Shown: positions 27,963 to 37,654 of the stretch, in pieces | Layout of the letters: each line of letters opens with the position of its first letter | Position numbering within the stretch: position 1 is the first letter of the stretch | Assembly (NCBI RefSeq): GCF_008329605.1 | Contig: NZ_NPKO01000004.1 | Span: 496,001 to 560,000, forward strand | Reading direction: 5' to 3' | DNA length: 64,000 bases | Source: Mycolicibacterium sp. P9-64 | Lineage (GTDB): Bacteria > Actinomycetota > Actinomycetes > Mycobacteriales > Mycobacteriaceae | Notes under the pieces: model-generated | Seen by the model: the letters and a program-made list of their open reading frames with translations, nothing else | What the model was told of the DNA's origin: nothing | Database searches by the model: none | Program-made: the position numbers and the translations under genes

Positions 27963-29366
27963 ATGGACTCATCTCATGCAGCAAACCGACGCAAGGTGTC
28001 ATTCGCGAGGGTGTTGATGGCGGGGATGGCGACTGTCGCGGTCTCGGCGGTCGGGGCGACGACGCTGCCGCCGGGTCTGCGGTCGGTGACGATGGACGTC
28101 GCGACGATGGCCGCGATCGACGAATCGAACACCACCATCGGCATCGCCGACTCCGATCTGTACTTCGCGACCCCCGCCCAGATGGACGCCGCGCTCGACG
28201 AGATGCAGGCGATGGGCGTCAACACGGTTCGGATCGGAATCCCCTGGGCGGGCATCAATCCGATCCCCGGCTACTACAACTGGTCGCAGGACGACTATCT
28301 GATCAATGCCGCGGACGCGCGGGGAATGGGTGTCCTCGCCGTCATCACCACCACGCCTGGGTGGGCCAACAGTCCCAGTGCGCCTGGGGTATACGGTGCT
28401 CCCGCGTCAGCGGCTGCCTACGGCCAGTTCGCCGGTCTTGCTGCCCAGCGCTACGCGGGCAAGGTCGGCGCCTACGAGATCTGGAACGAACCCAACGCGG
28501 CCCCGTACTACGGCCCCCAGCCGGACCCGGCTGGCTACACGAAGCTCCTTCAGGCGGCCTACCCCGCCATCAAGGCAGCTGACCCGAACGCGACGGTCGT
28601 CGGCGGAGTCGTCGGATCCACGGTCACGTACGAGAATCTCACTTTGAATCCGGTGACGTTCGTTGACGAGATGTACCAGAACGGGGCGCAGGGGTACTTC
28701 GACGCACTCTCGTTTCATCCGTATCAGTACACGACGCCGTTCTCCCAGGGCGCGTACAACCCCAACAATCCCATCGTCCAGCTGGACGACATTCACGACC
28801 TCATGGTCGCCAACGGCGATGGCGGCAAGCTCATCTGGGCAAGCGAGTACGGCGAGCCGACGTCCGTGGCGGGTGAAGCCAACCAGGCGGCGTATACGCA
28901 GGACATGCTCACCACGTGGCGCACCATCGGCTACACGGGCCCGGCGTTCGTGTACACGCTGCAAGACACGGCGGCGGCGGGTACTGACAGCGCCACTCCC
29001 GAAGACTCGTTGGGCTTGATCCGCGCCGATGGAACGTGGAAACCGGCGGCAGATGTCGTCCGGGCGCTGACGACCCTGCCCGGTGCCGCGGCTTCGGACA
29101 CGGCCGTGCTGCAGACTCCAGTCCTCCAGACCTCGCCGGTCGCCGTCACTCCGGAAGTCGCAAGGGTTTCGGTGCCTGACACTGCTCCCGCGGCTGACGC
29201 ACCGTCCGCGACCACGGCGGAGACCCCGAAGAAGAAGCCGTCGCCGAGGCAGGCGCGGTCAGACGACGCGTCTGCCTCGGCGCGCGCGGGCGCGCATGTC
29301 CCACAGATAAAGCCGGTAGCCGAACACCCACAAATCCCGGGGAATCACTCGATCGGCAACCCGTAG
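27963..29366 (+). CDS. Secreted cellulase-type glycoside hydrolase
   Basis: After a signal-like segment ([19 protein letters not shown]) comes a TIM-barrel glycosidase: [15 protein letters not shown], the acid/base Glu in [12 protein letters not shown] (about residue 177), FDALSFHPY, and the probable nucleophile Glu in [10 protein letters not shown] (about residue 299). It resembles clan-A hydrolases of the GH5/GH39 type; the substrate is unknown. The C-terminal 90 residues are Pro/Ala/Ser-rich and the last 108 bp overlap the convergent DUF2236 gene, suggesting the native stop was lost at a rearrangement junction. ATG 27963. Confidence 0.85.
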   Translation: MDSSHAANRRKVSFARVLMAGMATVAVSAVGATTLPPGLRSVTMDVATMAAIDESNTTIGIADSDLYFATPAQMDAALDEMQAMGVNTVRIGIPWAGINPIPGYYNWSQDDYLINAADARGMGVLAVITTTPGWANSPSAPGVYGAPASAAAYGQFAGLAAQRYAGKVGAYEIWNEPNAAPYYGPQPDPAGYTKLLQAAYPAIKAADPNATVVGGVVGSTVTYENLTLNPVTFVDEMYQNGAQGYFDALSFHPYQYTTPFSQGAYNPNNPIVQLDDIHDLMVANGDGGKLIWASEYGEPTSVAGEANQAAYTQDMLTTWRTIGYTGPAFVYTLQDTAAAGTDSATPEDSLGLIRADGTWKPAADVVRALTTLPGAAASDTAVLQTPVLQTSPVAVTPEVARVSVPDTAPAADAPSATTAETPKKKPSPRQARSDDASASARAGAHVPQIKPVAEHPQIPGNHSIGNP

Positions 29367-30086
29367 GCCGCTGCACAACCAGTCGAACCGGCGCTGCTGG
29401 GCGGCCGACCACGTCAGCCCCATGTGCTGGCGGAACTCGGTGGGCAGGAAGCCCGTCGTCGCAAAGAGATTGAACGGTCCGGCAGCAAGTCGCAGTGGCG
29501 CTGGCAGAAACACCAACGCGGCGACCCCGCGAAGGTGCTCGCGGACCGGTTGGTCGATCCGCAGGTCATCAACCGAGCGCTTCCAGTACTCGTCGAACGC
29601 GGCGCGGTCGGCGGGCCACATCGCATCGCGCACTTGGAGTGTGGTGCCTAGCTTGCGGGCGTCCAGGTAGATGGCGTCGGCGGACTCGTCGTCGAGCGGT
29701 CCGTACAGCGACTCGTGCATGTCGACGTAGTAGCGGTACAGGCACGCCGCCACCCATAGCTGAAGTTTGGGGTCGAAGGCGTTGTAGGACACCGGACTCG
29801 ACGCGTTCGACCGCACCAGCGCGTGCACCCTGTCGACCTCGCGGCGGATCAGCGCGCGGTCGTCGTCGGTGCCGATTGTCGCGGCCGCGAGATAGGTACC
29901 GGTGGTGCGGGCCCGCTTGAACGGATGCACGTACACGTTGCCGCTGTCCACCGGGCTCTCCACCACGCCATAACCGACGGCAGGCGCCGCGAGCTGCATG
30001 ATCACGTTCGCCGCGGGCAGCAGCAGCGCCGCAGGATTGAGCAGATGTACCACGCGGGTAGGCCGTCGCGTGGGTCCCAGCCTCAT
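29259..30086 (-). CDS. DUF2236 (MpaB-like) oxygenase family protein
   Basis: The 275-residue protein has the DUF2236 pattern: [22 protein letters not shown], then [15 protein letters not shown], and [19 protein letters not shown]. The family includes latex-clearing protein and MpaB, b-type haem enzymes. M. tuberculosis Rv2237 holds this place beside cobD (recall). ATG 30086 gives [11 protein letters not shown]; the frame stays open far upstream as a shadow of cobD. Its 3' end overlaps the glycoside hydrolase gene by 108 bp, and it marks the return of conserved gene order. Confidence 0.85.
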   Translation of the reverse strand: MRLGPTRRPTRVVHLLNPAALLLPAANVIMQLAAPAVGYGVVESPVDSGNVYVHPFKRARTTGTYLAAATIGTDDDRALIRREVDRVHALVRSNASSPVSYNAFDPKLQLWVAACLYRYYVDMHESLYGPLDDESADAIYLDARKLGTTLQVRDAMWPADRAAFDEYWKRSVDDLRIDQPVREHLRGVAALVFLPAPLRLAAGPFNLFATTGFLPTEFRQHMGLTWSAAQQRRFDWLCSGLRVADRVIPRDLWVFGYRLYLWDMRARARRGRRVV

Positions 30087-30122
30087 GGCGTCGAGTACAC
30101 CACCTCGTGAGACGCTGCCGGG

Positions 30123-31097
30123 GTGTTTGCGCCGACTCGTCGCGGCCGGGCTGCAGGTCTCGCGCTTGGTTACGTGGCTGACCTCCTGCTCGGCGACCCA
30201 CGCCGGGGCCACCCGGTTGCGTTGTTCGGCAGTGGCGCGGCTGCCCTCGAACGGCTCACCTACTCCGACCGGCGCGTGGCAGGCGTCGTGCACACCGGGG
30301 TTCTGATCGGTGCGCTTGCGGTGCCGGCAGTCGCCTTGGACCGCGCTGCTGCCCGGCGCGGTGCCGCATGGACTGCGGCACTGACCGCGGCGGCGACGTT
30401 CGTCGTGCTCGGCGGTACGTCGTTGGCCAACACCGGCGCCGACATGGCGCGGATGGTGGACGGTGATGACGTCGACGGGGCACGCGATCTGCTGCCGTCG
30501 CTGTGCGGGCGCGACCCCGCGGCACTCGACGTGCCCGGCCTGACCCGCGCCGCCCTCGAGTCGGTGGCGGAGAACACCTCCGACGCCGCCGTCGCGCCGC
30601 TGTGCTGGGGCGCCGTCGGTGGGGTTCCTGGGCTGCTGGTCTACCGGTGCGTCAACACCCTCGACGCCATGATCGGGCACCGCTCGCCGCGCTACGAGCG
30701 GTTCGGTTGGGCCGCAGCACGATTGGACGACGTGATGAACTATCTGCCGGCCCGCGTGACGGGCCTGCTGGTGGCGGCGTGCGCGCCGGTCACGGGCGGA
30801 TCGCCGCGGGCGGCGCTGGCGGCGTGGCGCCGCGACGCTGCGCGGCATCCCAGCCCCAACGCCGGGGTGGCGGAGGCCGCCTTCGCCGGCGCGCTCGGGG
30901 TCCGCCTCGGGGGGCCGACGCAGTACGCGCACCGCCTCGAGATCCGGCCGACGCTCGGCGACGGTCGGATTGCCGAACCGGCCGACCTGCGCGCCGCGGT
31001 GCGGCTGTCGCGTGCGGTTCAGGCTCTCGCGGTGACGTGCGCCGTCGGTGTCAGCTCCGCTTGCCGTAGCGGTCGGCGAGCTTCTCGTCGGGCGTGA
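30123..31097 (+). CDS. cobD: Adenosylcobinamide-phosphate synthase CobD/CbiB
   Basis: The 324-residue membrane protein has the CobD signatures: [30 protein letters not shown], and [21 protein letters not shown] followed by [12 protein letters not shown]. It attaches the aminopropanol arm to the corrin ring in cobalamin synthesis; cobalamin is the cofactor of the NrdZ in this window. GTG 30123 start. The last 47 bp overlap the convergent SURF1 gene and encode a Ser/Arg-rich tail ([14 protein letters not shown]). Confidence 0.93.
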   Translation: MFAPTRRGRAAGLALGYVADLLLGDPRRGHPVALFGSGAAALERLTYSDRRVAGVVHTGVLIGALAVPAVALDRAAARRGAAWTAALTAAATFVVLGGTSLANTGADMARMVDGDDVDGARDLLPSLCGRDPAALDVPGLTRAALESVAENTSDAAVAPLCWGAVGGVPGLLVYRCVNTLDAMIGHRSPRYERFGWAAARLDDVMNYLPARVTGLLVAACAPVTGGSPRAALAAWRRDAARHPSPNAGVAEAAFAGALGVRLGGPTQYAHRLEIRPTLGDGRIAEPADLRAAVRLSRAVQALAVTCAVGVSSACRSGRRASRRA

Positions 31098-31875
31098 GCG
31101 GTTTGCCGGTCGGTGGAGCCTCGGCTGCAGCCTTCTCGCGGCGGCGCTGTCGGACTTCGGCGAGCACGAAGTAGCCCACCCCGATCGGAGCGACGATGCC
31201 GAACACGATCCACTGGATGCCGTAGGACAGGAACGGGCCAGCATCGAGGTGAGGCAACGGGATCTCGCCGAGGCCGCCCGGCTGATCGGCGACCAGCTGC
31301 AGATACGAGCCGGCCAACGGCATCCCGGTCAGCGCGGAGATCTGGGCGGTGTTGATCGAGTACACCTGCTGCGCCCCGTTCTGGCGGAACGGTTCCTTGC
31401 CCTCGACGACGGCCTCGGAGTCACGCAGCCGCGCGGTGACCGTCACCCGCCCCTGCGGAAGCGGAGGCATCTCGGGCGCATTCGAACCCGGCACCGGCCG
31501 CACGTAACCGCGATCCACCAGCACGGTCGGGCCGCCGTCGACGGTGAACGGCACCAGCACCTCGAACGCCTGCTCGCTGTCGACCACCCGAAGCCGGGCC
31601 AAAACCTGGGCTTCCGGGTGATAGCGGCCCGTCGCGGTGACGCGTCGCCACGCATCGTTCGGTGCCGCCGAATCCTGGTGCGGCAGGAAGTCGGTGACGG
31701 GCACCGGGTCGGCCGACAGTGAGTAGCGGATCTGGCCGTTCTCGCGGGACGTCTTGGTGTTCTTACCGAGCTGCCACGGCGCCAGCACGGTGAAGCACAG
31801 GTACGCGAAGGCGATCACGATGACGTAGAGAGCCAGCCACTGCGGCTTGAAGAGGAACGCGAATCGACGAAGCAT
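31051..31875 (-). CDS. SURF1 family cytochrome oxidase assembly protein
   Basis: The 274-residue protein has an N-terminal membrane helix ([21 protein letters not shown], residues 14-34), the SURF1 periplasmic domain ([27 protein letters not shown]) and a C-terminal helix ([20 protein letters not shown]). SURF1 helps insert haem a into cytochrome oxidase. It corresponds to Rv2235 (recall) and follows ptpA with a 1-bp overlap (TGATG). ATG 31875. Confidence 0.92.
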   Translation of the reverse strand: MLRRFAFLFKPQWLALYVIVIAFAYLCFTVLAPWQLGKNTKTSRENGQIRYSLSADPVPVTDFLPHQDSAAPNDAWRRVTATGRYHPEAQVLARLRVVDSEQAFEVLVPFTVDGGPTVLVDRGYVRPVPGSNAPEMPPLPQGRVTVTARLRDSEAVVEGKEPFRQNGAQQVYSINTAQISALTGMPLAGSYLQLVADQPGGLGEIPLPHLDAGPFLSYGIQWIVFGIVAPIGVGYFVLAEVRQRRREKAAAEAPPTGKPLTPDEKLADRYGKRS

Positions 31876-32378
31876 CAGCCGGCCAGCCCCCGGTCGGCGA
31901 GCCGCTCGTCGACCCAGTCGTGCAGCCCGGGGAGCGCCGCCTCGATGACCGTGAACACGTCCTCGAAGTCGTCGTGCGTCCCGTAGTACGGGTCCTCGAC
32001 GTCGTGGGGGTGTGCCCCCGAACGCGGGTCGAAGGAGCGCAGCATCCGGAGTCTTTCCGGTGGTACGCCCAGGTCGCGCAGGATTCGCACGTGGTTGCGC
32101 CCCATCGCGATCACCAGGTCGGCGGAGAGGTGGTCCTCGCCGAGCTGCGCGGCTTCGTGAGCAGCCGGATAACCGTGCTCGCGCAGCACCCGACCCGCGC
32201 GTTCGTCGGCTGAGTCACCGGCATGCCAGCTGCCGGTGCCCGCGCTGGTCACCCGGACCACGCCGGCCAGGCCGCGCTCGTCGACCTGATGGGCGAACAT
32301 CTTCTCCGCCATCGGCGACCGGCAGATGTTGCCCGAGCAGACGAACGTCACGTGCAGTTCGCCGGAGTGATCAGACAC
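31875..32378 (-). CDS. ptpA: Low-molecular-weight protein tyrosine phosphatase PtpA
   Basis: The 167-residue protein has the P-loop VCSGNICRSP (Cys14, Arg20) and the general acid Asp in HDVEDPYYG near residue 130. M. tuberculosis PtpA (163 residues) is secreted and blocks phagosome acidification (recall). GTG 32378 starts just before [11 protein letters not shown] and overlaps the stop of the HAD gene by 8 bp; upstream in-frame sequence is a shadow of that gene. It forms a HAD-ptpA-SURF1 operon. Confidence 0.94.
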   Translation of the reverse strand: MSDHSGELHVTFVCSGNICRSPMAEKMFAHQVDERGLAGVVRVTSAGTGSWHAGDSADERAGRVLREHGYPAAHEAAQLGEDHLSADLVIAMGRNHVRILRDLGVPPERLRMLRSFDPRSGAHPHDVEDPYYGTHDDFEDVFTVIEAALPGLHDWVDERLADRGLAG

Positions 32379-33015
32379 CGAGCACCTCGCGGAGGTCGGC
32401 GACGGACGACACGTACTGATGCCCGGCTCCGTCGAGATCGTCGAAATCGCCTGCGCCGTAACCCCATCCCACCACCACGGTGCCGATGCCATGCGCGGCG
32501 GCGCCCTCGACGTCGTGCTTGCGGTCACCGACCATGACAACCCGGTCGGGCAGCGGTCCCAGCTGGGCCAGCGCATGCCCGAGCACGTCGGCCTTCGACG
32601 ACCGCGTCCCGTCGACCGTGGCGCCCGCAATCACCTCGAAGTGCCCGTCCAGCCCGAAGTGCTCGATGATCCTCTTGGCGGTGGGCTCGGCCTTGGAGGT
32701 CGCGACGGCCAGCCGGACGCCCGCCGCGCGCAGGTCGTCAAGAAGGGCAGGGATGCCGTCGAAGACGCTGTTCATCGACCAGCCGCGGGTGGTGTAGTCG
32801 GCTCGATAGGCGGCGATAGCCTCGTCGGCCCGATCACCAAGCCCCATGGACTCGAGCGTGCGGTGCATCGGCGGCCCGACGATGCGTCCCGCGAGGTCGC
32901 CGTCGGGAACGGGTGCGCCGATCTCGCCGAGCGCATGACGGAAGCTCGACACGATTCCCAGGGCGGAATCGGTCAGGGTGCCGTCGAGGTCGAAGATCAC
33001 CAACTGAGCGCTCAC
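32371..33015 (-). CDS. HAD-superfamily phosphatase (phosphoglycolate-phosphatase-like)
   Basis: The 214-residue protein has all HAD motifs: DLDGTLTDS (nucleophile Asp), TSKAEP (motif II Ser/Thr), and [10 protein letters not shown] (motif IV), with a helical cap between. The closest named type is phosphoglycolate phosphatase/Gph; in M. tuberculosis the HAD gene before ptpA has been described as PtkA, a kinase acting on PtpA (recall). GTG 33015 gives [12 protein letters not shown]. First gene of the operon, divergent from the NIF3 gene. Confidence 0.85.
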   Translation of the reverse strand: MSAQLVIFDLDGTLTDSALGIVSSFRHALGEIGAPVPDGDLAGRIVGPPMHRTLESMGLGDRADEAIAAYRADYTTRGWSMNSVFDGIPALLDDLRAAGVRLAVATSKAEPTAKRIIEHFGLDGHFEVIAGATVDGTRSSKADVLGHALAQLGPLPDRVVMVGDRKHDVEGAAAHGIGTVVVGWGYGAGDFDDLDGAGHQYVSSVADLREVLGV

Positions 33016-33103
33016 CCCTGCATTGTCCCCGATGTGTCCGGTCGTCCCCGTGCCTGGCCCGCCCATCCGCGCACTACTGTCGTCATGTGGCAAGGGTGAT
33101 GCG

Positions 33104-34228
33104 GTGACCGTGCGGCTCGGCGACGTCATCGCGGTGCTCGATGATGCGTACCCACCGGGGCTCGCGCACGACTGGGATTCCGTCGGTCTGGTCTGTGGCG
33201 ATCCGTCGGAGTCCGTCGAGTCGGTGACGGTTGCCGTCGACGCGACCGCCGAGGTCGCGGCCGAGGTGGGGGACCGGGGACTGCTGCTGGCGCACCATCC
33301 GCTGTTGCTCCGCGGTGTCGACACGGTGGCCGCCGACACGGCGAAGGGTGCCCTGCTGCACGGGCTGATTCGCCGAGGCAGCGCGCTGTTCACCGCCCAC
33401 ACCAACGCCGACGCCGCATCGCCGGGCGTCTCCGACGCGCTGGCCTCGACACTCGGCCTGACAGTCGAGCGCGTGCTCGAACCCGCGGCCGAGTCGAGCA
33501 GGCTCGACAAGTGGGTGATCTTCGTTCCCGCCGAGAACGCAGCCGGCGTTCGCGATGCGATCTTCGGCGCCGGTGCCGGTCACATCGGGGACTACTCGCA
33601 GTGCAGCTGGTCGGTCGCCGGCACCGGGCAGTTCCTCCCGCAAGAGGGTGCATCCCCGGCCATCGGCAGGGTCGGCTCGATCGAGCAGGTGGCCGAGGAA
33701 CGCATCGAAGCCATCGCACCCGCGAGCGCGCGTGCCGCGGTCCTGGCCGCGATGCGCGCCGCACACCCCTACGAGGAGCCCGCGTTCGACGTCTTTGCGC
33801 TCGCGCCGTTGCCTGCCGATACCGGCATTGGCAGGGTGTGCACGCTGCCGGAGCCGGAACCGTTGTCGACCTTCGTCGCCAGGGCCGCCGCAGCGCTCCC
33901 TGCCACGTCTTGGGGTGTGCGGGCGGCCGGCGACCCCGACGGGCTGGTATCGCGGGTGGCGGTGTGCGGCGGTGCTGGTGATTCGTTGCTCGACGTCGTT
34001 GCGTCCGCCGGGGTGCAGGCCTATCTGACCGCCGATCTGCGTCACCACCCGGCTGATGAGCACCTGCGCAGCTCTGACGTGGCCCTCGTCGACGTCGCGC
34101 ACTGGGCAAGCGAGTACCCCTGGTGCGAACAGGCCGCCGGGATATTGACAGGCCACTTCGGCAAAGCACTTCCGGTACGGGTCAGTTCGGCTCGTACCGA
34201 TCCATGGAACGTCGAGAGAGAAGTATGA
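33104..34228 (+). CDS. NIF3 / DUF34 family metal-binding protein
   Basis: The 374-residue protein has the NIF3 fold: [27 protein letters not shown] (metal ligands), [13 protein letters not shown], and [16 protein letters not shown] at the end, with an inserted PII-like middle domain ([12 protein letters not shown] ... [12 protein letters not shown]). A GTP cyclohydrolase-like role is assigned by name only. GTG 33104 is preferred over the earlier ATG 33023 because family similarity begins at [11 protein letters not shown]. Its stop overlaps the zinc-ribbon gene (ATGA). Confidence 0.9.
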   Translation: MTVRLGDVIAVLDDAYPPGLAHDWDSVGLVCGDPSESVESVTVAVDATAEVAAEVGDRGLLLAHHPLLLRGVDTVAADTAKGALLHGLIRRGSALFTAHTNADAASPGVSDALASTLGLTVERVLEPAAESSRLDKWVIFVPAENAAGVRDAIFGAGAGHIGDYSQCSWSVAGTGQFLPQEGASPAIGRVGSIEQVAEERIEAIAPASARAAVLAAMRAAHPYEEPAFDVFALAPLPADTGIGRVCTLPEPEPLSTFVARAAAALPATSWGVRAAGDPDGLVSRVAVCGGAGDSLLDVVASAGVQAYLTADLRHHPADEHLRSSDVALVDVAHWASEYPWCEQAAGILTGHFGKALPVRVSSARTDPWNVEREV

Positions 34229-34962
34229 AGGCAGAAGTCGCACAACAACGTTCGCTGATCGAGTTGGCCGAGATCGATGCCGAGGTGGGCAGGCTGGATC
34301 ACCGGGCGAAGAACCTCGCCGAGCAGCAGAGCCTCGACGCCATCGAAGCCGAACACCGCACCGCGAACGACGGTCTGGCGGTGGTGAATCTCGCCTTGGA
34401 GGATTTGGAAGCCGAGGTGAGCAAGTTCGAGAGCGAAATCGACGGTGTCCGACAGCGTGAGGACCGGGACCGCTCGATGCTCGACTCCGGCAGCGTCAAT
34501 CCCAAGCAACTGTCCGAGTTGCAGCACGAACTGGAGACCTTGCAGCGTCGCCAGTCGAGCCTCGAGGACTCCCTGCTCGAGATCATGGAGCGTCGCGAAG
34601 CGCTGCAGAACGATCAGGCCGAGAGGTTGAGCAAGATCGACGAACTTGCCGACCAACTCTCCATCGCCCGTGCCGCACGCGACGACGCTCTGGTTGCGAT
34701 CGACGGATCCCGGCACAACCTCGCAGGCCGCCGTAGCGGCGTGACCGTCAGGCTCGACGCCGACCTGATTGCGCTCTACGAACGCCAGCGCGGCCACGGC
34801 GGGCCAGGGGCTGCGCTGATGCAGGGTCGGCGGTGCGGTGCGTGCCGGATCGAGATCGACCGCGGCGAGATGCAGCGGATCACCGCCGCGCCGGAGGACG
34901 AAGTGCTGCGCTGCCCCGAATGTGGCGCCATCCTGCTGCGATTCGAGGGCTTCGCGAAGTGA
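34225..34962 (+). CDS. Coiled-coil zinc-ribbon protein (Rv2229c-like)
   Basis: The 245-residue protein is a long antiparallel coiled coil (about residues 10-185, heptad-like with many Glu/Leu) followed by a zinc ribbon with two pairs, CGACRIEID and CPECGAIL. The family is thought to bind nucleic acid; the biochemical role is not settled. It is translationally coupled to genes on both sides: ATGA with NIF3 and GTGA with the RNase HI fusion. The three-gene set is conserved in mycobacteria (recall). Confidence 0.88.
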   Translation: MKAEVAQQRSLIELAEIDAEVGRLDHRAKNLAEQQSLDAIEAEHRTANDGLAVVNLALEDLEAEVSKFESEIDGVRQREDRDRSMLDSGSVNPKQLSELQHELETLQRRQSSLEDSLLEIMERREALQNDQAERLSKIDELADQLSIARAARDDALVAIDGSRHNLAGRRSGVTVRLDADLIALYERQRGHGGPGAALMQGRRCGACRIEIDRGEMQRITAAPEDEVLRCPECGAILLRFEGFAK

Positions 34963-36029
34963 AGGTGCTGATCGAGGCCGACGGCGGGTCGCGGGGCAAC
35001 CCCGGGCCTGCGGGCTACGGAGCCGTCGTGTTCTCGGCCGATCGCGAGACGGTGCTCGCCGAGCGCAAGGAGTCGATCGGGCGGGCCACCAACAACGTCG
35101 CCGAGTATCGCGGTCTCATCGCCGGTCTCGAGGCCGCTGCGGGCGCAGGCGCCACCGAGGTGGCGGTCTCGATGGACTCCAAGCTGGTAGTCGAGCAGAT
35201 GGCAGGCCGCTGGCGCGTCAAGCACCCCGACCTGATCCCGTTGAACCAGCGCGCGAAGGACCTTGCGGCCCAGTTCGATCGCATCACCTACGCATGGATT
35301 CCGCGCGCCGAGAACTCGCACGCCGACCGGCTGGCCAACGAGGCAATGGACACCGCCACCGAGACGGTGAAACCCGTTGCCGCGCCGTCCTCCCCGGCGG
35401 GCTGGACGGGTGCGCGCGGAGCACCTACCCGTTTCATGTTGCTTCGCCACGGGCAGACCGCGTTGTCCGTCGACCGTCGTTACTCTGGAAGGGGCAACCC
35501 GGCCCTGACCGAGCTTGGCCGTCAACAGGCCGACGCTGCTGCCGCGTATCTGGCTCAGCAGGGCGGTATTTCGGCGGTGATCAGTTCACCGTTGCAACGG
35601 GCCCATGACACGGCGACGGCGGTCGCGAAGGGGCTCGGCCTCGACGTCACCGTCGACGACGATCTGATCGAGACCGACTTCGGTTCTTGGGAGGGCTTGA
35701 CGTTCGGTGAGGCCGCAACGCGCGACCCCGAACTGCACACCCGCTGGCTGCGCGACACGTCACAGCCACCGCCGGACGGCGAGAGCTTCGACCAAGTGGC
35801 ACACCGGGTTCGGCGCGCACGCAACCGGATCATCGCCGAGTACGGAGACGCGACCGTGTTGGTGGTGTCACACGTGACGCCCATCAAGACGATTCTTCGA
35901 CTGGCGCTCGACGCGGGGGAGGGCATCTTGTACCGCCTGCACCTCGACTTGGCCTCGCTGTCCATCGCCGAGTTCTACCCCGACGGTGGGTCTTCGGTGC
36001 GATTGGTGAACCAGACCGCCTACCTGTAG
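34959..36029 (+). CDS. RNase HI - histidine phosphatase (CobC-type) fusion
   Basis: The 356-residue protein has two enzymes. Residues 1-130 are RNase HI (IEADGGSRGNPGPAGYG with Asp8, NNVAEYRGL, MDSKLVVEQM, AENSHADRLANEAM). Residues 155-356 are a phosphoglycerate-mutase-like phosphatase with RHGQT, GRGNPALTELGRQQA and SHVTPI. The M. tuberculosis counterpart Rv2228c has both RNase H and alpha-ribazole-5'-phosphate phosphatase activity (recall). GTG 34959 overlaps the upstream stop. Its stop abuts that of the convergent XRE gene with no spacer. Confidence 0.93.
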   Translation: MKVLIEADGGSRGNPGPAGYGAVVFSADRETVLAERKESIGRATNNVAEYRGLIAGLEAAAGAGATEVAVSMDSKLVVEQMAGRWRVKHPDLIPLNQRAKDLAAQFDRITYAWIPRAENSHADRLANEAMDTATETVKPVAAPSSPAGWTGARGAPTRFMLLRHGQTALSVDRRYSGRGNPALTELGRQQADAAAAYLAQQGGISAVISSPLQRAHDTATAVAKGLGLDVTVDDDLIETDFGSWEGLTFGEAATRDPELHTRWLRDTSQPPPDGESFDQVAHRVRRARNRIIAEYGDATVLVVSHVTPIKTILRLALDAGEGILYRLHLDLASLSIAEFYPDGGSSVRLVNQTAYL

Positions 36030-36620
36030 TCAGTCGTGCAGGTGCAGACGTTCGCCGTGGATCCCGAACAGGACGATGGCCTCGGCGGGTCCGTCCACGG
36101 TGCCGAACCAGTGCGGCGTCCAGGTCGAGAACTCCACTGCCTCACCGGGTTTGATGATGAAGTCACGTTCGCCGAGGATCAGCCGGATGCGCCCGGACAG
36201 TACGTAGAACCAGTCCTGTCCCTCGTGCACGGGCAGGACGTCGGGCGGGGTGCGGCGGCGGGCGCTGACCCGGATCTTGAACGCGTGCAGGCCGCCCGCC
36301 GGACCGTTGCGGGTCAGCGGCCAGTAGGTGACGAGGTGGCGGGTGTGCGAACCGCCCTTTACGCGTGGGTCTTCGGTTTCTGGCGCCTTGAGCAGCTCGT
36401 CGGTGCTCACCGACAACGCCGCGGCCAGACGCGGCAGGTGATCCAGAGCAAGGCGGCGCTTGCCCGATTCGAGGCGGCTCAGCGTCGAGACGTCGATGTC
36501 GGCGCGGGTGGCGACCTCGTCGAGGGTCAGGCCGCTCTGCGTGCGCAGCTCGCGGAGCCGTCGGCGTACCCGAAGATCGACGTCCTCATGGCTCGAGTGG
36601 TTCGAGTGATTTGCCTGCAT
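36030..36620 (-). CDS. XRE-cupin transcriptional regulator
   Basis: The 196-residue protein has an XRE helix-turn-helix (LRELRTQSGLTLDEVATRAD, then VSTLSRLESGKRRL; residues 22-55) and a C-terminal cupin (HEGQDWFYVLSGRIRLILGE, EFSTWTPHWFG). Such regulators sense small ligands in the cupin pocket. It is divergent from the TrxR-like/methyltransferase pair, and a 19-bp palindrome overlaps its own start codon, which suggests autoregulation and control of the neighbours. ATG 36620. Confidence 0.9.
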   Translation of the reverse strand: MQANHSNHSSHEDVDLRVRRRLRELRTQSGLTLDEVATRADIDVSTLSRLESGKRRLALDHLPRLAAALSVSTDELLKAPETEDPRVKGGSHTRHLVTYWPLTRNGPAGGLHAFKIRVSARRRTPPDVLPVHEGQDWFYVLSGRIRLILGERDFIIKPGEAVEFSTWTPHWFGTVDGPAEAIVLFGIHGERLHLHD

Positions 36621-36627
36621 GGCAAAT
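36609..36627. promoter_or_regulatory. Palindrome overlapping the XRE start codon
   Basis: ATTTGCC-TGCAT-GGCAAAT is a perfect 7-bp inverted repeat with a 5-bp spacer. The XRE gene's ATG (36620-36618, minus strand) lies in the spacer. It is 41 bp before the ATG of the divergent flavoprotein gene, so one bound dimer could control both. Likely operator of the XRE-cupin protein. Confidence 0.6.
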
Positions 36628-36667
36628 TAGCTTGGCACTGTGGGCCCGGCGCAGGCAAGCTCGTGTC

Positions 36668-37654
36668 ATGGACATCGAATGGGACTGCGTCGTCGTCGGA
36701 GGCGGCGCCGCCGGCTTGAGCGCGGCGTTGGTGCTCGGCCGGTCGAGGCGCCGAACGCTGCTGGTCGACGAGGGTGAGCAGAGCAACCTGGCTGCGCACG
36801 GCATCGGCGGGTTGCTCGGACACGACGGACGTGCGCCAGCCGAGCTGTACGCAGCGGGTCGCGCTGAACTGGCCGCGTATCCGACCGTCGAAGTACGACG
36901 TGGTGCGGTCACGGCGGGCATCGCCGGCGACGGCGCCTTCGTCCTCGAGCTGGCCGACGGCAGCCGCGTGCGGACCCGCCGTGTGCTGCTGGCGACCGGC
37001 ATGGACTACGAGGCACCCCCGATCAAGGGCCTCGCAGAACTGTGGGGCAGGTCGGCGTTCCACTGTCCGTTCTGCCACGGCTGGGAGGCGCGTGACCAGC
37101 CGCTTGCCGTATTGGCGCAAGACGGGGACCGGGCCGTGCACATGGCCTTGATGCTGCGTGGCTGGACCGACGACGTCGTCGTACTGACCAACGGGCAGGC
37201 AGAGCTCGAACCCGGTCACCGCGAGCAGCTCAGCGCCGTCGGGGTCACCATCGACGAACGCGAGATCGCCGAGTTCGCGTCGGAAGCAGGCGAATTGGCT
37301 ACGGTCGAATTCACCGTAGGTTCGCCGATCGCGCGCCGTGGCGTGCTGGTGGCCGCTTCGCTGCATCAGCGCTCGACTCTTGCGGCTGAGCTGGGCGTCG
37401 ACTTCCTACCTCCCAACCCGGTGATCGTCGATGGCATCGAGGTCGATTCCTTCCAGCGCACGTCGGTACCCGGCGTATTCGCCGCTGGTGATCTCAGCGC
37501 TTCGATCCCGCAAGTGGCCGCTGCAGTCGCGTCTGGTTCGATGGCCGCGACCGCCGCCGTGCAGAGCCTGCTTGCCGACGACTTCGGACTACCGATACCG
37601 CCATGGCCGACCAAGAACCCGACTCGGAAAGAGGACGTCAATGCACACGCATGA
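36668..37654 (+). CDS. Thioredoxin-reductase-like NAD(P)/FAD oxidoreductase
   Basis: The 328-residue protein has the FAD motif VVVGGGAAGLSAALVLGRS, a redox disulphide in FHCPFCHGWE (CxxC) and the closing FAD segment GVFAAGDLSASIPQVAAAVASG. The second dinucleotide motif (usually GxGxxA) is replaced by AVLAQDGDRA, so the NAD(P)H site looks degenerate and the enzyme may use another electron donor. Its 3' end overlaps the methyltransferase gene by 14 bp. ATG 36668; an earlier GTG/TTG extension is not supported. Confidence 0.87.
   Translation: MDIEWDCVVVGGGAAGLSAALVLGRSRRRTLLVDEGEQSNLAAHGIGGLLGHDGRAPAELYAAGRAELAAYPTVEVRRGAVTAGIAGDGAFVLELADGSRVRTRRVLLATGMDYEAPPIKGLAELWGRSAFHCPFCHGWEARDQPLAVLAQDGDRAVHMALMLRGWTDDVVVLTNGQAELEPGHREQLSAVGVTIDEREIAEFASEAGELATVEFTVGSPIARRGVLVAASLHQRSTLAAELGVDFLPPNPVIVDGIEVDSFQRTSVPGVFAAGDLSASIPQVAAAVASGSMAATAAVQSLLADDFGLPIPPWPTKNPTRKEDVNAHA

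Noticed and set aside
13450..29400. Phage-type integration with att repeats at tRNA-Val
   Set aside because: No integrase gene was seen and no copy of the tRNA 3' end was found at the right border, so an att site is not claimed.
30087..31244. Long minus-strand extension upstream of the DUF2236 gene
   Set aside because: It is arginine/proline-rich and opposite cobD; DUF2236 similarity begins only near the ATG at 30086.
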